DNA of 47,510 nt from an uncultured Eubacteriales bacterium (GCA_900315785.1 ONAL01000014.1:1-47510), one strand, 5' to 3'. Positions 33,782 to 40,692 are shown, counted from the first letter of the stretch. A program made the numbers and translations. Notes: generated from the letters alone by a model not told the origin.

Positions 33782-35359
33782 ATGAAAAAGATAATTTCCT
33801 TGTTGTTAACTGCGGTTATGGTTGTGTCGCTGTTTACGGCAGCCGCGGTTACATCAAATGCGCTTACATACGGAGACTACAAGTACTCTGTGCTCGACGA
33901 CGGAACCGTCAAGATTACCGAATACTCGGGCAAAGACAGCGATGTAGTCATTCCGTCTCAAATTGACGAAAAAGACGTAACGGTTATCGGCAAATACGCG
34001 TTCTCATTCTGTTACGAAATGAATAACGTTACCGTTCCGTCAACCGTCAAGAGAATAGGCGAGGGTGCGTTCAAAAACTGTTACGCCCTTAAAACAGCTA
34101 CAATCAACGCAAAGATAACCTCGCTTCCCGAGGATATGTTCTGGCTTTGTTCGGAGCTCTATAAGGTAACGCTCCCCGGCAGCCTCAGGACAATCGGAGC
34201 TAACGCGTTCTTTGATTGTGAGAAGCTCCGAAGTGTTAATCTGCCGTCAAGCCTTGTCAAAATCGGCGGCAGAGCTTTTGAACTCTGCTCAAAAATCACG
34301 AGTATTTCAATTCCCGACAACGTAAGGAGCGTCGGCTACGGCGCGTTCTGCGACTGCACAAATCTGAGCAAGGTCACTATCGGCAAGGGTCTCAAATCTG
34401 ATCCTTCGGGTGTGTTTATCTGTTGCGATAAACTCAGATCCATTTCGGTCAGCAGCTCCAATAAGTACCTTTGCTCCGTCGGCGGAAACCTTTTCAGCAA
34501 GGATAAGAAGAAGCTCTATGCCTACGCTATCGGCAACTCTCGTACATCCTATTCAATTCCCGACACGGTTACCGAGATTTTTTCACTCGCGTTCTGGGGC
34601 TCTAAAAACCTGACAAGCGTTTCGTTCGGCGATAACGTGAAAAAGGTAAACACAAACGCGTTCTACGAGTGCAAAAATATTACAACCATTAAGCTTAATA
34701 AGAAGCTCGAGAGCATTGCGGAGCAGGCTTTTGCGGAGTGTTCCAGATTAAAGAGAATCAGTATCCCGAAATCTGTTAAGCACATCGGCGCATTCGCTTT
34801 TATGGACTGCAGCAGACTTGCGAAAATCACTGTTACCGACAGTCTCAAGAGCATTTCCGAGAATGCTTTCCATAACACCGCATGGTACAACAGAGCGTCC
34901 AACGGTCTGTTGTATATCGGCAAGGTAGCTTATCAGTACAAGGGCACTGCTCCCGCGAAGGTTACTGTCAAAAAGGGAACGCTCGGCATTGCGGGCGGAG
35001 CCTTCTCGGGTCAGGTCAAGGTTCGCAGAATTGTTCTCCCGTCAACAATTAAGAGAATCGGCGCAACCGCATTCTATCGCTGCAAGGCGCTTTACAGCAT
35101 CAACATTCCGAACGGTGTGACCACAATCGGCGATAACACATTCGTGACCTGCATCAAGCTCAAAACCCTCACAATCCCCAAATCCGTAAAGAAGATTTCC
35201 AATAACGCTATCGGCTTCAACCTCATTTATGACGAGGACGAGGGCTCCTCTGATGAGGGCGATTACGTAGCAGTAAAAGGCTTCAAACTCCGCGGATATA
35301 AGGGCACGGCAGCCGAGAAATACGCGAAAAAGTTTAAAATTTCATTTGTAAAGCTTTAA
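33782..35359 (+). CDS. Secreted BspA-like leucine-rich-repeat protein (tandem paralogue)
   Basis: A 525-residue paralogue of the preceding protein, 36 bases downstream with its own SD TTGGAGG. Signal peptide MKKIISLLLTAVMVVSLF to about SNA-LT, LRR_5 repeats throughout, the same module NGLLYIGKVAYQYKGTAPAKVTVKKGT near residue 375 and the same cap KGFKLRGYKGTAAEKYAKKFKISFVKL. The two share architecture end to end, which points to a local duplication followed by divergence; the loop before the cap here carries an acidic insert (YDEDEGSSDEGD). Probably one transcript from the promoter at 32201. Confidence 0.9.
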   Translation: MKKIISLLLTAVMVVSLFTAAAVTSNALTYGDYKYSVLDDGTVKITEYSGKDSDVVIPSQIDEKDVTVIGKYAFSFCYEMNNVTVPSTVKRIGEGAFKNCYALKTATINAKITSLPEDMFWLCSELYKVTLPGSLRTIGANAFFDCEKLRSVNLPSSLVKIGGRAFELCSKITSISIPDNVRSVGYGAFCDCTNLSKVTIGKGLKSDPSGVFICCDKLRSISVSSSNKYLCSVGGNLFSKDKKKLYAYAIGNSRTSYSIPDTVTEIFSLAFWGSKNLTSVSFGDNVKKVNTNAFYECKNITTIKLNKKLESIAEQAFAECSRLKRISIPKSVKHIGAFAFMDCSRLAKITVTDSLKSISENAFHNTAWYNRASNGLLYIGKVAYQYKGTAPAKVTVKKGTLGIAGGAFSGQVKVRRIVLPSTIKRIGATAFYRCKALYSINIPNGVTTIGDNTFVTCIKLKTLTIPKSVKKISNNAIGFNLIYDEDEGSSDEGDYVAVKGFKLRGYKGTAAEKYAKKFKISFVKL

Positions 35360-35366
35360 AACTTAG

Positions 35367-35390
35367 GGGGAGCCGAGAGGCTCCCCTTTA
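35367..35390. terminator. Terminator between the LRR genes and spmB
   Basis: GGGGAGCC (35367-35374) and GGCTCCCC (35379-35386) with a GAGA loop, then TTTAAT on the plus strand. The minus-strand spmB ends 10 bases away and may also use it. Confidence 0.75.
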
Positions 35391-35395
35391 ATGTG

Positions 35396-35908
35396 TTATC
35401 CGTTCAAAAGCAATCTTACGGTAAGAACCGCCATTATAGCAGCGGTGAAATCAGCCGACAGCGCGGCAATCAGCGTGTGTCGGATTTTTTTTATGTTTAC
35501 CGCTCCAAAGTAAACCGCAATCGCGTAAAACGTAGTTTCGGTAGAGCCAGCCAGCACTGACGCGACCTTTCCCGTGAAGCTGTCGGGACCGAAGTCACGG
35601 TAAATTCCTGTCAGAAGCGCAGTAGAACCTCCGCCTGAAATCGGACGAAGCAGAACCATAGGCACGATTCCGCTCGGAAACCCCAGACTGTCCGTAATCG
35701 GCGTAATGAGCCCGACAAGCATATCCGTCAGTCCGCTCGCTTTCAACATATTTACCGCGACAATAAGCCCGACGAGTGTCGGGGCAATTTTAAGCAGTGT
35801 GAATATCCCGTCCTTTGCTCCTGCCGTAAACGCGTCGAACAGCTCAACCTTTTTGACAAACCCGAATATCACGACTGTCGCGATAAAAATCGGCATAAAC
35901 AAATCCAT
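35396..35908 (-). CDS. spmB: SpmB, spore maturation protein B
   Basis: A 170-residue polytopic membrane protein of the nucleoside-recognition/SpmB family; SpmA and SpmB are needed for spore core dehydration and heat resistance in Bacillus. Family features: VELFDAFTAGAKDGIFTLLKIAPTLV near the N-terminus and VLLRPISGGGSTALLTGIYRDFGPDSF with AGSTETTFYAIAVYFG. SD AAGGAG. It starts 1 base after the spmA stop, so translation is coupled. Confidence 0.95.
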   Translation of the reverse strand: MDLFMPIFIATVVIFGFVKKVELFDAFTAGAKDGIFTLLKIAPTLVGLIVAVNMLKASGLTDMLVGLITPITDSLGFPSGIVPMVLLRPISGGGSTALLTGIYRDFGPDSFTGKVASVLAGSTETTFYAIAVYFGAVNIKKIRHTLIAALSADFTAAIMAVLTVRLLLNG

Positions 35909-35909
35909 T

Positions 35910-36488
35910 TTATGACTTCTCCTTGTTCAAAAGCTTTGCGAGCGTCAGACCAACCGTCAGCGCGACCACGGAGCTTATCCAAACACACGGCAAAATGTCG
36001 AACGGAGCCGTGCTCCCGTAGCTCTGTCTGAGAACTCCGACCATAGTCGGCATAATCTGAATTGAAGCCGTGTTCATTACGACGAACATAATCATATCTC
36101 CGCTCGCGGTGTCGCTGTCACCCGACAGCCGTCTGAGCTCTTTCATAGCAGAGATTCCGAAAGGTGTCGCCGCGTTTCCCAGCCCGAGCAGATTTGCGCT
36201 CACGTTCATACTTATGAAGCTCAGCGCCTTCTCGTCGTCGCCCGCTTTTTTGAAAAGCCTTTTTAGCAGAGGGGAGAGGATTCGCCCGATAACCTTTGTG
36301 AAGCCGCCGCGTGACGCGATTTCCATAATTCCCGACCACAACAGCAGCATACCCGCCATCGTCGTCAGAAGCTTGACGCTGTCCTCAGCGCCTGTAATTA
36401 TTGAGTTCGCGACCGCGTCGCCGTTGCCCGAAAAAATTCCGTACACAACCGAGGCGAGCATTATTGAGCCAAAAATATAGTTTAACAT
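35910..36488 (-). CDS. spmA: SpmA, spore maturation protein A
   Basis: A 192-residue membrane protein with the family blocks GAEDSVKLLTTMAGMLLLWSGIMEIA, SFISMNVSANLLGLGNAATPFGISAMKEL and VVMNTASIQIMPTMVGVLRQSYGS. It acts with SpmB in the same process. SD CGGTGA. In Bacillus spmAB lie between dacB and rluB; here the dacF-like gene and rluB are 16 kb away, so the ancestral cluster has been split. No clear promoter could be read upstream. Confidence 0.95.
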   Translation of the reverse strand: MLNYIFGSIMLASVVYGIFSGNGDAVANSIITGAEDSVKLLTTMAGMLLLWSGIMEIASRGGFTKVIGRILSPLLKRLFKKAGDDEKALSFISMNVSANLLGLGNAATPFGISAMKELRRLSGDSDTASGDMIMFVVMNTASIQIMPTMVGVLRQSYGSTAPFDILPCVWISSVVALTVGLTLAKLLNKEKS

Positions 36489-36528
36489 TCAATCACCGTG
36501 TGAAAAATCTTTATCTTTTTGTAAAATG

Positions 36529-36557
36529 TTGACTTATTTGACAGTTTTTGGTAGAAT
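36529..36557 (+). promoter_or_regulatory. Promoter of the AbrB-like gene
   Basis: TTGACT (36529-36534), 17 bases, TAGAAT (36552-36557), 24 bases before the start codon. Confidence 0.68.
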
Positions 36558-36580
36558 ATTGTCGAAGGAGATGTTTTGCT

Positions 36581-36817
36581 ATGATACATAAAAGCTACAA
36601 GGCAATTGATAATCTCGGTCGAATTGTTATTCCCAAGGACTTCCGCAGAGAGCTCGACCTCGTGGAAAAGGATAACGTGATGCTCGAGCTTCAGGAAGGC
36701 AGAATAATCATCACAAAGGCGGAGCCCTCGTGTGTTTTCTGCGGCTCGACTGAGAACCTTATGCCGTGCAAGGGCAAGTATCTTTGCCGTGATTGCGCAA
36801 AGGATATTTCAAAGTAA
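36581..36817 (+). CDS. AbrB/SpoVT-like DNA-binding protein with C-terminal zinc ribbon
   Basis: A 78-residue protein. The N-terminal swapped-hairpin domain reads KSYKAIDNLGRIVIPKDFRRELDLVEKDNVMLELQEGRIIITK, a transition-state regulator fold. The C-terminal 28 residues contain CVFCGSTENLMPCKGKYLCRDC, two CxxC pairs plus one extra Cys, likely binding zinc. ATG 36581 is chosen for its AAGGAG SD; the longer open frame is not supported. Bacillus AbrB lacks the zinc ribbon, but this two-part form recurs in Clostridia. Probably a small dimeric transcription regulator; targets unknown. Confidence 0.85.
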   Translation: MIHKSYKAIDNLGRIVIPKDFRRELDLVEKDNVMLELQEGRIIITKAEPSCVFCGSTENLMPCKGKYLCRDCAKDISK

Positions 36818-36883
36818 GAAAAAGCTTGACAAACAGGCGCAAATAATACATTATTATAGTATCAAGAAAAAGGGGTGTCCACA

Positions 36884-37372
36884 TTGTCACGCATTGATAA
36901 AGAAAACTACTATCTCGATATCGCTGAGACCGTGCTCGAGCGCGGTACCTGTATCCGCCGCAACTACGGCGCAATTATCGTTAAGAACGACCAGATTGTT
37001 TCGACAGGCTATGTCGGCGCTCCGAGAGGCAGAAAGAACTGCTCCGACCTCGGTTCATGTATCAGGGAAAGAATGAACGTACAGCGCGGTACGCGCTATG
37101 AGCTTTGCCGCAGCGTTCACGCCGAGGCCAACGCGATTATCCACGCTCCCAGAGACCAGATGATTGGCGCTACGATGTACCTTGTCGGCAAGGAATTCGG
37201 CACAGGCGAGTATGTCAAGGACGCTAATTCCTGCGCAATGTGCAAGCGTATGATAATCAACGCGGGTATTCAGCGTGTTGTTATCCGCAACAGCAAGGAC
37301 AAGTTCACTGCGATTTATGTCGAGGATTGGGTTATCGATGACGACTCACTGTTCGGCAAAGAAGGCTATTAA
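36884..37372 (+). CDS. Deoxycytidylate deaminase-like protein (ComEB family)
   Basis: A 162-residue zinc-dependent deaminase. Zinc motifs are HAEANAI (His and catalytic Glu) near residue 80 and CAMCKRM (two Cys) near residue 118; the N-terminal RGTCIRRNYGAIIVKNDQIVSTGYVGAPRG is the dCMP-deaminase/ComEB block. It would convert dCMP to dUMP, the substrate of ThyX encoded at 3.6 kb. The start is TTG 36884 after AGGGGTG (6-base gap); the GTG at 36875 lies inside that SD. A TTGACA at 36826-36831 may be a -35 element, but no -10 with good spacing follows. Confidence 0.88.
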   Translation: MSRIDKENYYLDIAETVLERGTCIRRNYGAIIVKNDQIVSTGYVGAPRGRKNCSDLGSCIRERMNVQRGTRYELCRSVHAEANAIIHAPRDQMIGATMYLVGKEFGTGEYVKDANSCAMCKRMIINAGIQRVVIRNSKDKFTAIYVEDWVIDDDSLFGKEGY

Positions 37373-37379
37373 GAAAGGC

Positions 37380-37404
37380 GGGGCGTTAATTCGCCCCTTA
37401 TTTT
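37380..37404 (+). terminator. Terminator-like hairpin directly before the sfp-like gene
   Basis: GGGGCG (37380-37385), loop TTAATT, CGCCCC (37392-37397), then TTATTTT. It ends 1 base before the ATG of the next gene, where an SD would be expected. Confidence 0.7.
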
Positions 37405-38016
37405 ATGGTTAAGGTTTATATTGCAAGCATAGAGAATATTTCTATAAACAAATTAAAACTTAATAAGCTCCCGAAATACCGTCGAGAAAAAATTGCTCGC
37501 ATCCGCTCTGAGGAGGCAAAGCTCCAATCCTATGCGGCGGGGCTTTTGATTGATAATTATATTTCTAATAAAGAAATAAAAATCAACGAATTCGGCAAGC
37601 CCTACGCAGACGGTGTTTTCTTTAACCTCGCTCACAGCGGAAATCTCGTAATTCTTGCCGTCAGCGACAAGGCACAAGTCGGCTGCGACGTCGAACGGCT
37701 CAGGGACGAGAACTTTCTTAGGCTCGGCAGGGTTGTCTACACCGATAACGAAATCGAAGCCCTCAAGAGCTCTGACGATATGAAGCGCAGGTTTTTTGAG
37801 TTCTGGACAAAGAAAGAAGCCTATATCAAGGCGATAGGCGAGGGTTTTCACTTTCCTGTTAAGTCGCTTGACCTCACTGTTTCGCCCGATTTTGTCGAGA
37901 AAAACGGCGTGAAATATCACTTTGTAGATTATATGCTCGGCGATTACGGTATTATGATATGTTCGCCCGATATTGATGTAGAGTTTATACATGTAAATAA
38001 CGCTTTATTTGTATAA
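37405..38016 (+). CDS. 4'-phosphopantetheinyl transferase (Sfp type)
   Basis: Transfers phosphopantetheine from CoA to acyl- or peptidyl-carrier proteins. The 203-residue product has the family blocks NEFGKPYADGVFFNLAHSGN, VGCDVERLRDEN (magnesium-binding Asp/Glu) near residue 92 and FEFWTKKEAYIKAIGEGF near residue 131. No NRPS or PKS genes are in the window, so it could serve as the general enzyme. The start is odd: no SD is visible because a terminator hairpin with T run ends right at the ATG. Confidence 0.93.
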   Translation: MVKVYIASIENISINKLKLNKLPKYRREKIARIRSEEAKLQSYAAGLLIDNYISNKEIKINEFGKPYADGVFFNLAHSGNLVILAVSDKAQVGCDVERLRDENFLRLGRVVYTDNEIEALKSSDDMKRRFFEFWTKKEAYIKAIGEGFHFPVKSLDLTVSPDFVEKNGVKYHFVDYMLGDYGIMICSPDIDVEFIHVNNALFV

Positions 38017-38024
38017 AATAAGTA

Positions 38025-38053
38025 TTGATTTTAGTGTGCTTTTGCATTAAAAT
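38025..38053 (+). promoter_or_regulatory. Promoter of the DHHW gene
   Basis: TTGATT (38025-38030), 17 bases, TAAAAT (38048-38053), 35 bases before the TTG start codon. Confidence 0.6.
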
Positions 38054-38087
38054 AAATATATTATTTGACATAGAGAGGATTTTTGCC

Positions 38088-39437
38088 TTGTACGACGATA
38101 GAAGACAGAGAGAATACAGCCGCGAGCGCTCCCGCAGAGAAGCACCTCGCAGAGAGGCTGCCCGCAGCAGAGATGCTTACCGCGCCGATAACTACCGCAG
38201 AGAATCACAGCGCAGAGAATCACAGCGCAGGGAACCGACAAGCAGATACGAAAGACGCAGAGAGTACGAGAGACGACGCAAGCAGCAGATGCGCAGACTT
38301 CGCAACCGCGTGATAATTGTCACGGCGCTGATTCTGGTTGTTGTGCTTGTAATTGTGCTTCTGACCACAGCCTTCAAAGGCTGCGGCGGTTCCTCAAAGG
38401 ATAAAGAAGCGCTGTCAGTTGCGGCTACCTCAAAGGTAGAAGCGACCACGGCAAAGGACGATGAAGACGAGGATATAGACGAATTCCCGACAGAGTACAC
38501 CAATGAGGATTTCATTGCTCCGAAAATCGATGACGACAACTCAAACGGAACAATGAGTAATTCGCTTTATATCTGGAACAACTCCGCGTTTGAGCTGTTC
38601 TACGGTGACAAGGATATCGCCAAGAACTACGCAAATCTTATAAACACGGCCCAGAAAAAGCTTGGCAGCGATATCAACCTCTATTCGATGATTGTTCCCA
38701 ACCACACGGAAATGGGACTTCCCGAAAGGCTCAAGAACACAAGCGGCGGAGCGGATACTGCTTCTCAGGCTGAGTATATCAAAAACGCTTATACGGCTAT
38801 GAATTCCAAGGTTCATCCCGTAAATGTATATAACGCTCTCAGCGAACACTGCAACGAGTATATTTACTTCCATTCCGACCATCACTGGACAGGTCTCGGC
38901 GCATACTACGCTTATGCGGCGTTTATGGAGCAGATTGACCAGACGCCCTTGAACCTTTCCGATTGTGAGGAAAAGGAAATCAGCGGCTTTGAGGGTTCGT
39001 TCCTTAACCTTGTCAGCTCGGGAGTTGACAGCGACACAGTTCACTACTGGGAGTTCCCGTACAACGCTCCGATGACCGTTACAGACAGCGACGGCGAAAA
39101 GACCAACTACGATTCGCCCTATTGTTCTTATGCAGATTCGGGTTCGTTTACCTACTCGGTATTCCTCTACGGAGACAACCCCCTTACGGTTATCAAGAGT
39201 TCATCTGAGAACACTTCCGACGAGAAAATCTTTGTTGTACACGAGAGCTACGGCAACGCAATGATTCCGTATCTCACAAACAACTTCAAGGAAGTTTACG
39301 CGGTTGATTTCCGTGATTGGAACGGAAACATCAAGGAGTTCTGTGAAAAGAACGATATCACCAACGTGTTGTTCCTCAACGGAGTAATGAGCTCAGGTAC
39401 AGCAGATCAGGTTGAAATGATGAAGAGTTTACTGTAA
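38088..39437 (+). CDS. DHHW family membrane-anchored protein (SGNH/AlgX-like)
   Basis: A 449-residue protein. N-terminal cytoplasmic tail of about 70 residues almost all Arg/Glu/Ser (RRESQRRESQRRE repeat), one TM helix (VIIVTALILVVVLVIVLLTTAF), a flexible Ser/Asp/Glu linker, then an extracellular domain with IWNNSAFELFYGD, MIVPNHTEMGLPERL and the hallmark YFHSDHHWTGLGAYYAY near residue 268, ending with a second conserved block FVVHESYGNAMIPYLTNNFKEVYAVDFRDW. The DHHW/AlgX/AlgJ-like fold suggests acetyl transfer or ester hydrolysis on cell-surface glycans. No MBOAT partner is adjacent. The start is TTG 38088 after GAGAGGAT. Confidence 0.87.
   Translation: MYDDRRQREYSRERSRREAPRREAARSRDAYRADNYRRESQRRESQRREPTSRYERRREYERRRKQQMRRLRNRVIIVTALILVVVLVIVLLTTAFKGCGGSSKDKEALSVAATSKVEATTAKDDEDEDIDEFPTEYTNEDFIAPKIDDDNSNGTMSNSLYIWNNSAFELFYGDKDIAKNYANLINTAQKKLGSDINLYSMIVPNHTEMGLPERLKNTSGGADTASQAEYIKNAYTAMNSKVHPVNVYNALSEHCNEYIYFHSDHHWTGLGAYYAYAAFMEQIDQTPLNLSDCEEKEISGFEGSFLNLVSSGVDSDTVHYWEFPYNAPMTVTDSDGEKTNYDSPYCSYADSGSFTYSVFLYGDNPLTVIKSSSENTSDEKIFVVHESYGNAMIPYLTNNFKEVYAVDFRDWNGNIKEFCEKNDITNVLFLNGVMSSGTADQVEMMKSLL
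38196..38231 (+). repeat. 15-base in-frame tandem repeat in the DHHW gene
   Basis: CGCAGAGAATCACAG occurs at 38196-38210 and 38211-38225, with a third partial copy starting at 38226 (CGCAGGGAA). It encodes repeated RRESQ in the cytoplasmic Arg-rich tail. The repeat is in frame, so copy-number change would keep the protein intact. Confidence 0.8.
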
Positions 39438-39446
39438 TATGACAGA

Positions 39447-39473
39447 AAAAAGGAGCCGATTCGGCTCCTTTTT
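39447..39473. terminator. Bidirectional terminator between the DHHW gene and bioY
   Basis: AAAAAGGAGCCG and CGGCTCCTTTTT form a 12-base stem with a 3-base loop (39447-39458, 39462-39473). The A-run and T-run let it work in both directions; the converging bioY ends 10 bases away. Confidence 0.88.
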
Positions 39474-39483
39474 GTTATAAGGA

Positions 39484-40083
39484 TTATCTCAGTTTTGATA
39501 AAGGCTTTTTAAGCGATACCGCGACAACGGCAGCTAAAACACATTTGAGAATGTCAGTAAGCATGAATGAAACCGCGCCGGTAATGATAGCGGACGGCAA
39601 ATCCATACCTGTGACAATCATAAGTCCGATTATTCCGGGAATGTCTATAACCAGGATTCCGAGAACAATCGCCAGGATTATATAAAGTGCGAGAATGATG
39701 GTATTTTCCTTGCCGCGGGATAATTCCTTTTTTGAGATAATTCTTTCAAAGAAATTTCGGCAGAGCGAAATAATAAACGGCGTGATGAAAAATCCGATTA
39801 TGTAACCACCCGTGGGGGAGAACAGGTTCTGGTAGAGCGTGTGGAAGCTCGAAAACACGGGAAGACCCGCAACGCCCAGAAGCATGTAAACCAGCGCCGC
39901 AAAGATTGCTTCGACGGGGCTGAGCATGAGACCTGCCAGGATAATCGCGAACGATTGCAGCGTGAACGGAACTCCCGCGAAGGGGCTGGGAATTGAAATC
40001 CACGAGCAAACGCACATCAAAGCCGCAAATACCGCGATAAGCGTCATTCGCTGAACCGTGAGAAAGTTTTGTTTAGTTGTCAT
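39484..40083 (-). CDS. bioY: BioY, biotin transporter S component
   Basis: A 199-residue substrate-binding membrane subunit of an ECF-type or stand-alone biotin importer. It shows [38 protein letters not shown] (family core), [16 protein letters not shown] and the C-terminal amphipathic end. ATG 40083 ([13 protein letters not shown]) is chosen because AAGGAG lies 8 bases upstream; the GTG three codons earlier is too close. No energising ecfA/ecfT genes are next to it, so it may share the common ECF module. A predicted BirA operator overlaps its promoter. Confidence 0.95.
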   Translation of the reverse strand: MTTKQNFLTVQRMTLIAVFAALMCVCSWISIPSPFAGVPFTLQSFAIILAGLMLSPVEAIFAALVYMLLGVAGLPVFSSFHTLYQNLFSPTGGYIIGFFITPFIISLCRNFFERIISKKELSRGKENTIILALYIILAIVLGILVIDIPGIIGLMIVTGMDLPSAIITGAVSFMLTDILKCVLAAVVAVSLKKPLSKLR

Positions 40084-40112
40084 TTGATACACTCCTTTTA
40101 ATTACCGAGAAT

Positions 40113-40141
40113 ATTATACACAATCCGACACAGATTGTCAA
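40113..40141 (-). promoter_or_regulatory. bioY promoter (perfect consensus)
   Basis: On the minus strand TTGACA (40141-40136), 17 bases, TATAAT (40118-40113). Both hexamers match consensus exactly, as expected for a promoter kept off by a repressor. Confidence 0.88.
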
Positions 40142-40167
40142 CTAGTTTGTTAAATTAAGTTTACAAT
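40134..40167 (-). promoter_or_regulatory. Predicted BirA (biotin repressor) operator
   Basis: On the minus strand ATTGTAAAC (40167-40159), 16 bases, GTTGACAAT (40142-40134): inverted half-sites with one mismatch, close to the Gram-positive BirA box as I know it (TTGTTAAC, about 15-16 bases, GTTAACAA). The right half-site contains the -35 hexamer of the bioY promoter, so binding would block transcription when biotin is plentiful. A bifunctional BirA elsewhere in the genome is implied. Confidence 0.75.
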
Positions 40168-40229
40168 AGCGCTTGTTTTTTAATCTGCAAAAAAATTTAA
40201 AAATTTCTTAAATTTTTTAAATAAAAGTA

Positions 40230-40258
40230 TTGACAAATGCGAAAAACTATTATATAAT
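40230..40258 (+). promoter_or_regulatory. Perfect consensus promoter of the small repeat-containing unit
   Basis: TTGACA (40230-40235), 17 bases, TATAAT (40253-40258). It is one of the two strongest-looking promoters in the window; transcription should start near 40265 and run to the terminator at 40693. Confidence 0.88.
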
Positions 40259-40292
40259 ATACACAACAAAAAGAGAAACGGAGGTTTTAAAG

Positions 40293-40355
40293 ATGTTACG
40301 AAGACCATTCAAGATTTCGATTAAAGACCTCAAGCGGAGTTTACCGCCTAACTAA
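40293..40355 (+). CDS. 20-residue basic peptide with strong SD
   Basis: CGGAGG (40279-40284) lies 8 bases before ATG 40293. The peptide begins MLRRPFKISIKDLK and ends SLPPN before TAA, with net positive charge and one Asp. The Pro-Pro-Asn-stop ending resembles the kind of nascent-chain sequence that slows ribosomes, so a leader-peptide role is possible; a small toxic or antimicrobial peptide is another option. The perfect promoter and SD argue that it is really translated. Confidence 0.55.
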   Translation: MLRRPFKISIKDLKRSLPPN

Positions 40356-40356
40356 T

Positions 40357-40461
40357 ATGGCCGGTAACGGCTCCCTTCAGGAATATCTCATCAACAAATT
40401 AATCATTGAGTTTATAAAAACAGAATTAGTTTTACGGAGACTTGGTCCGATGTGCATTTGA
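40357..40461 (+). CDS. 34-residue ORF coupled to the 20-residue peptide
   Basis: ATG 40357 follows the previous TAA by one base. The product starts MAGNGSLQEYLINKLIIEF and ends LRRLGPMCI, TGA at 40459-40461. No SD at the usual distance, so translation would depend on coupling to the first ORF. Its last three codons coincide with the first SD-ATG repeat (ATG-TGC-ATT-TGA at 40450-40461). It may be a real small protein or only read-through of an RNA element. Confidence 0.35.
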   Translation: MAGNGSLQEYLINKLIIEFIKTELVLRRLGPMCI

Positions 40462-40685
40462 TTATATAGAGTTCTAGGTTTTTTATAGATAGGGGATAGT
40501 CCCATGATTAGTTTATGACGTAAGCAGGTAAAACCTTTAGTTATATAGGAGATAGACCAATGTTCTAGTTAATAACGTAAGCAGGATAAGCTTTTAGTTA
40601 TATATAGGAGACAGTCCAATGTTCTAGTTAGTAACGTAAGCAGGTAAACCTTTTAAGTTAATATGGAGATAGACCAATGTTCTAG
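40436..40685 (+). repeat. Five-unit SD-ATG-stop repeat array
   Basis: Units aligned on GGRGAYnnnnCCnATG have ATGs at 40450, 40504, 40560, 40619 and 40677 (steps 54, 56, 59, 58). The ORFs they open are: ATG-TGC-ATT-TGA; ATG-ATT-AGT-TTA-TGA; then three times ATG-TTC-TAG. The last three units begin TTCTAGTTA or similar and the spacers share ACGTAAGCAGG followed by a small AGGT/ACCT or AAGC/GCTT hairpin and TTAGTTATAT. GGAGATAGACCA or GGAGACAGTCCA precedes the three identical mini-ORFs. Confidence 0.8.
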
Positions 40686-40692
40686 TTATTTC

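Noticed and set aside
36826..36857. Promoter for the deaminase gene from TTGACA at 36826
   Set aside because: The best -10 candidates give spacers of 15 or 20 bases, so it is mentioned in the gene entry only as a possible -35.
40436..40685. CRISPR array for the repeats at 40.4-40.7 kb
   Set aside because: Repeat units are imperfect along their whole length, without constant repeats separated by unique spacers; there are no cas genes, and the units carry SD and ATG elements instead.
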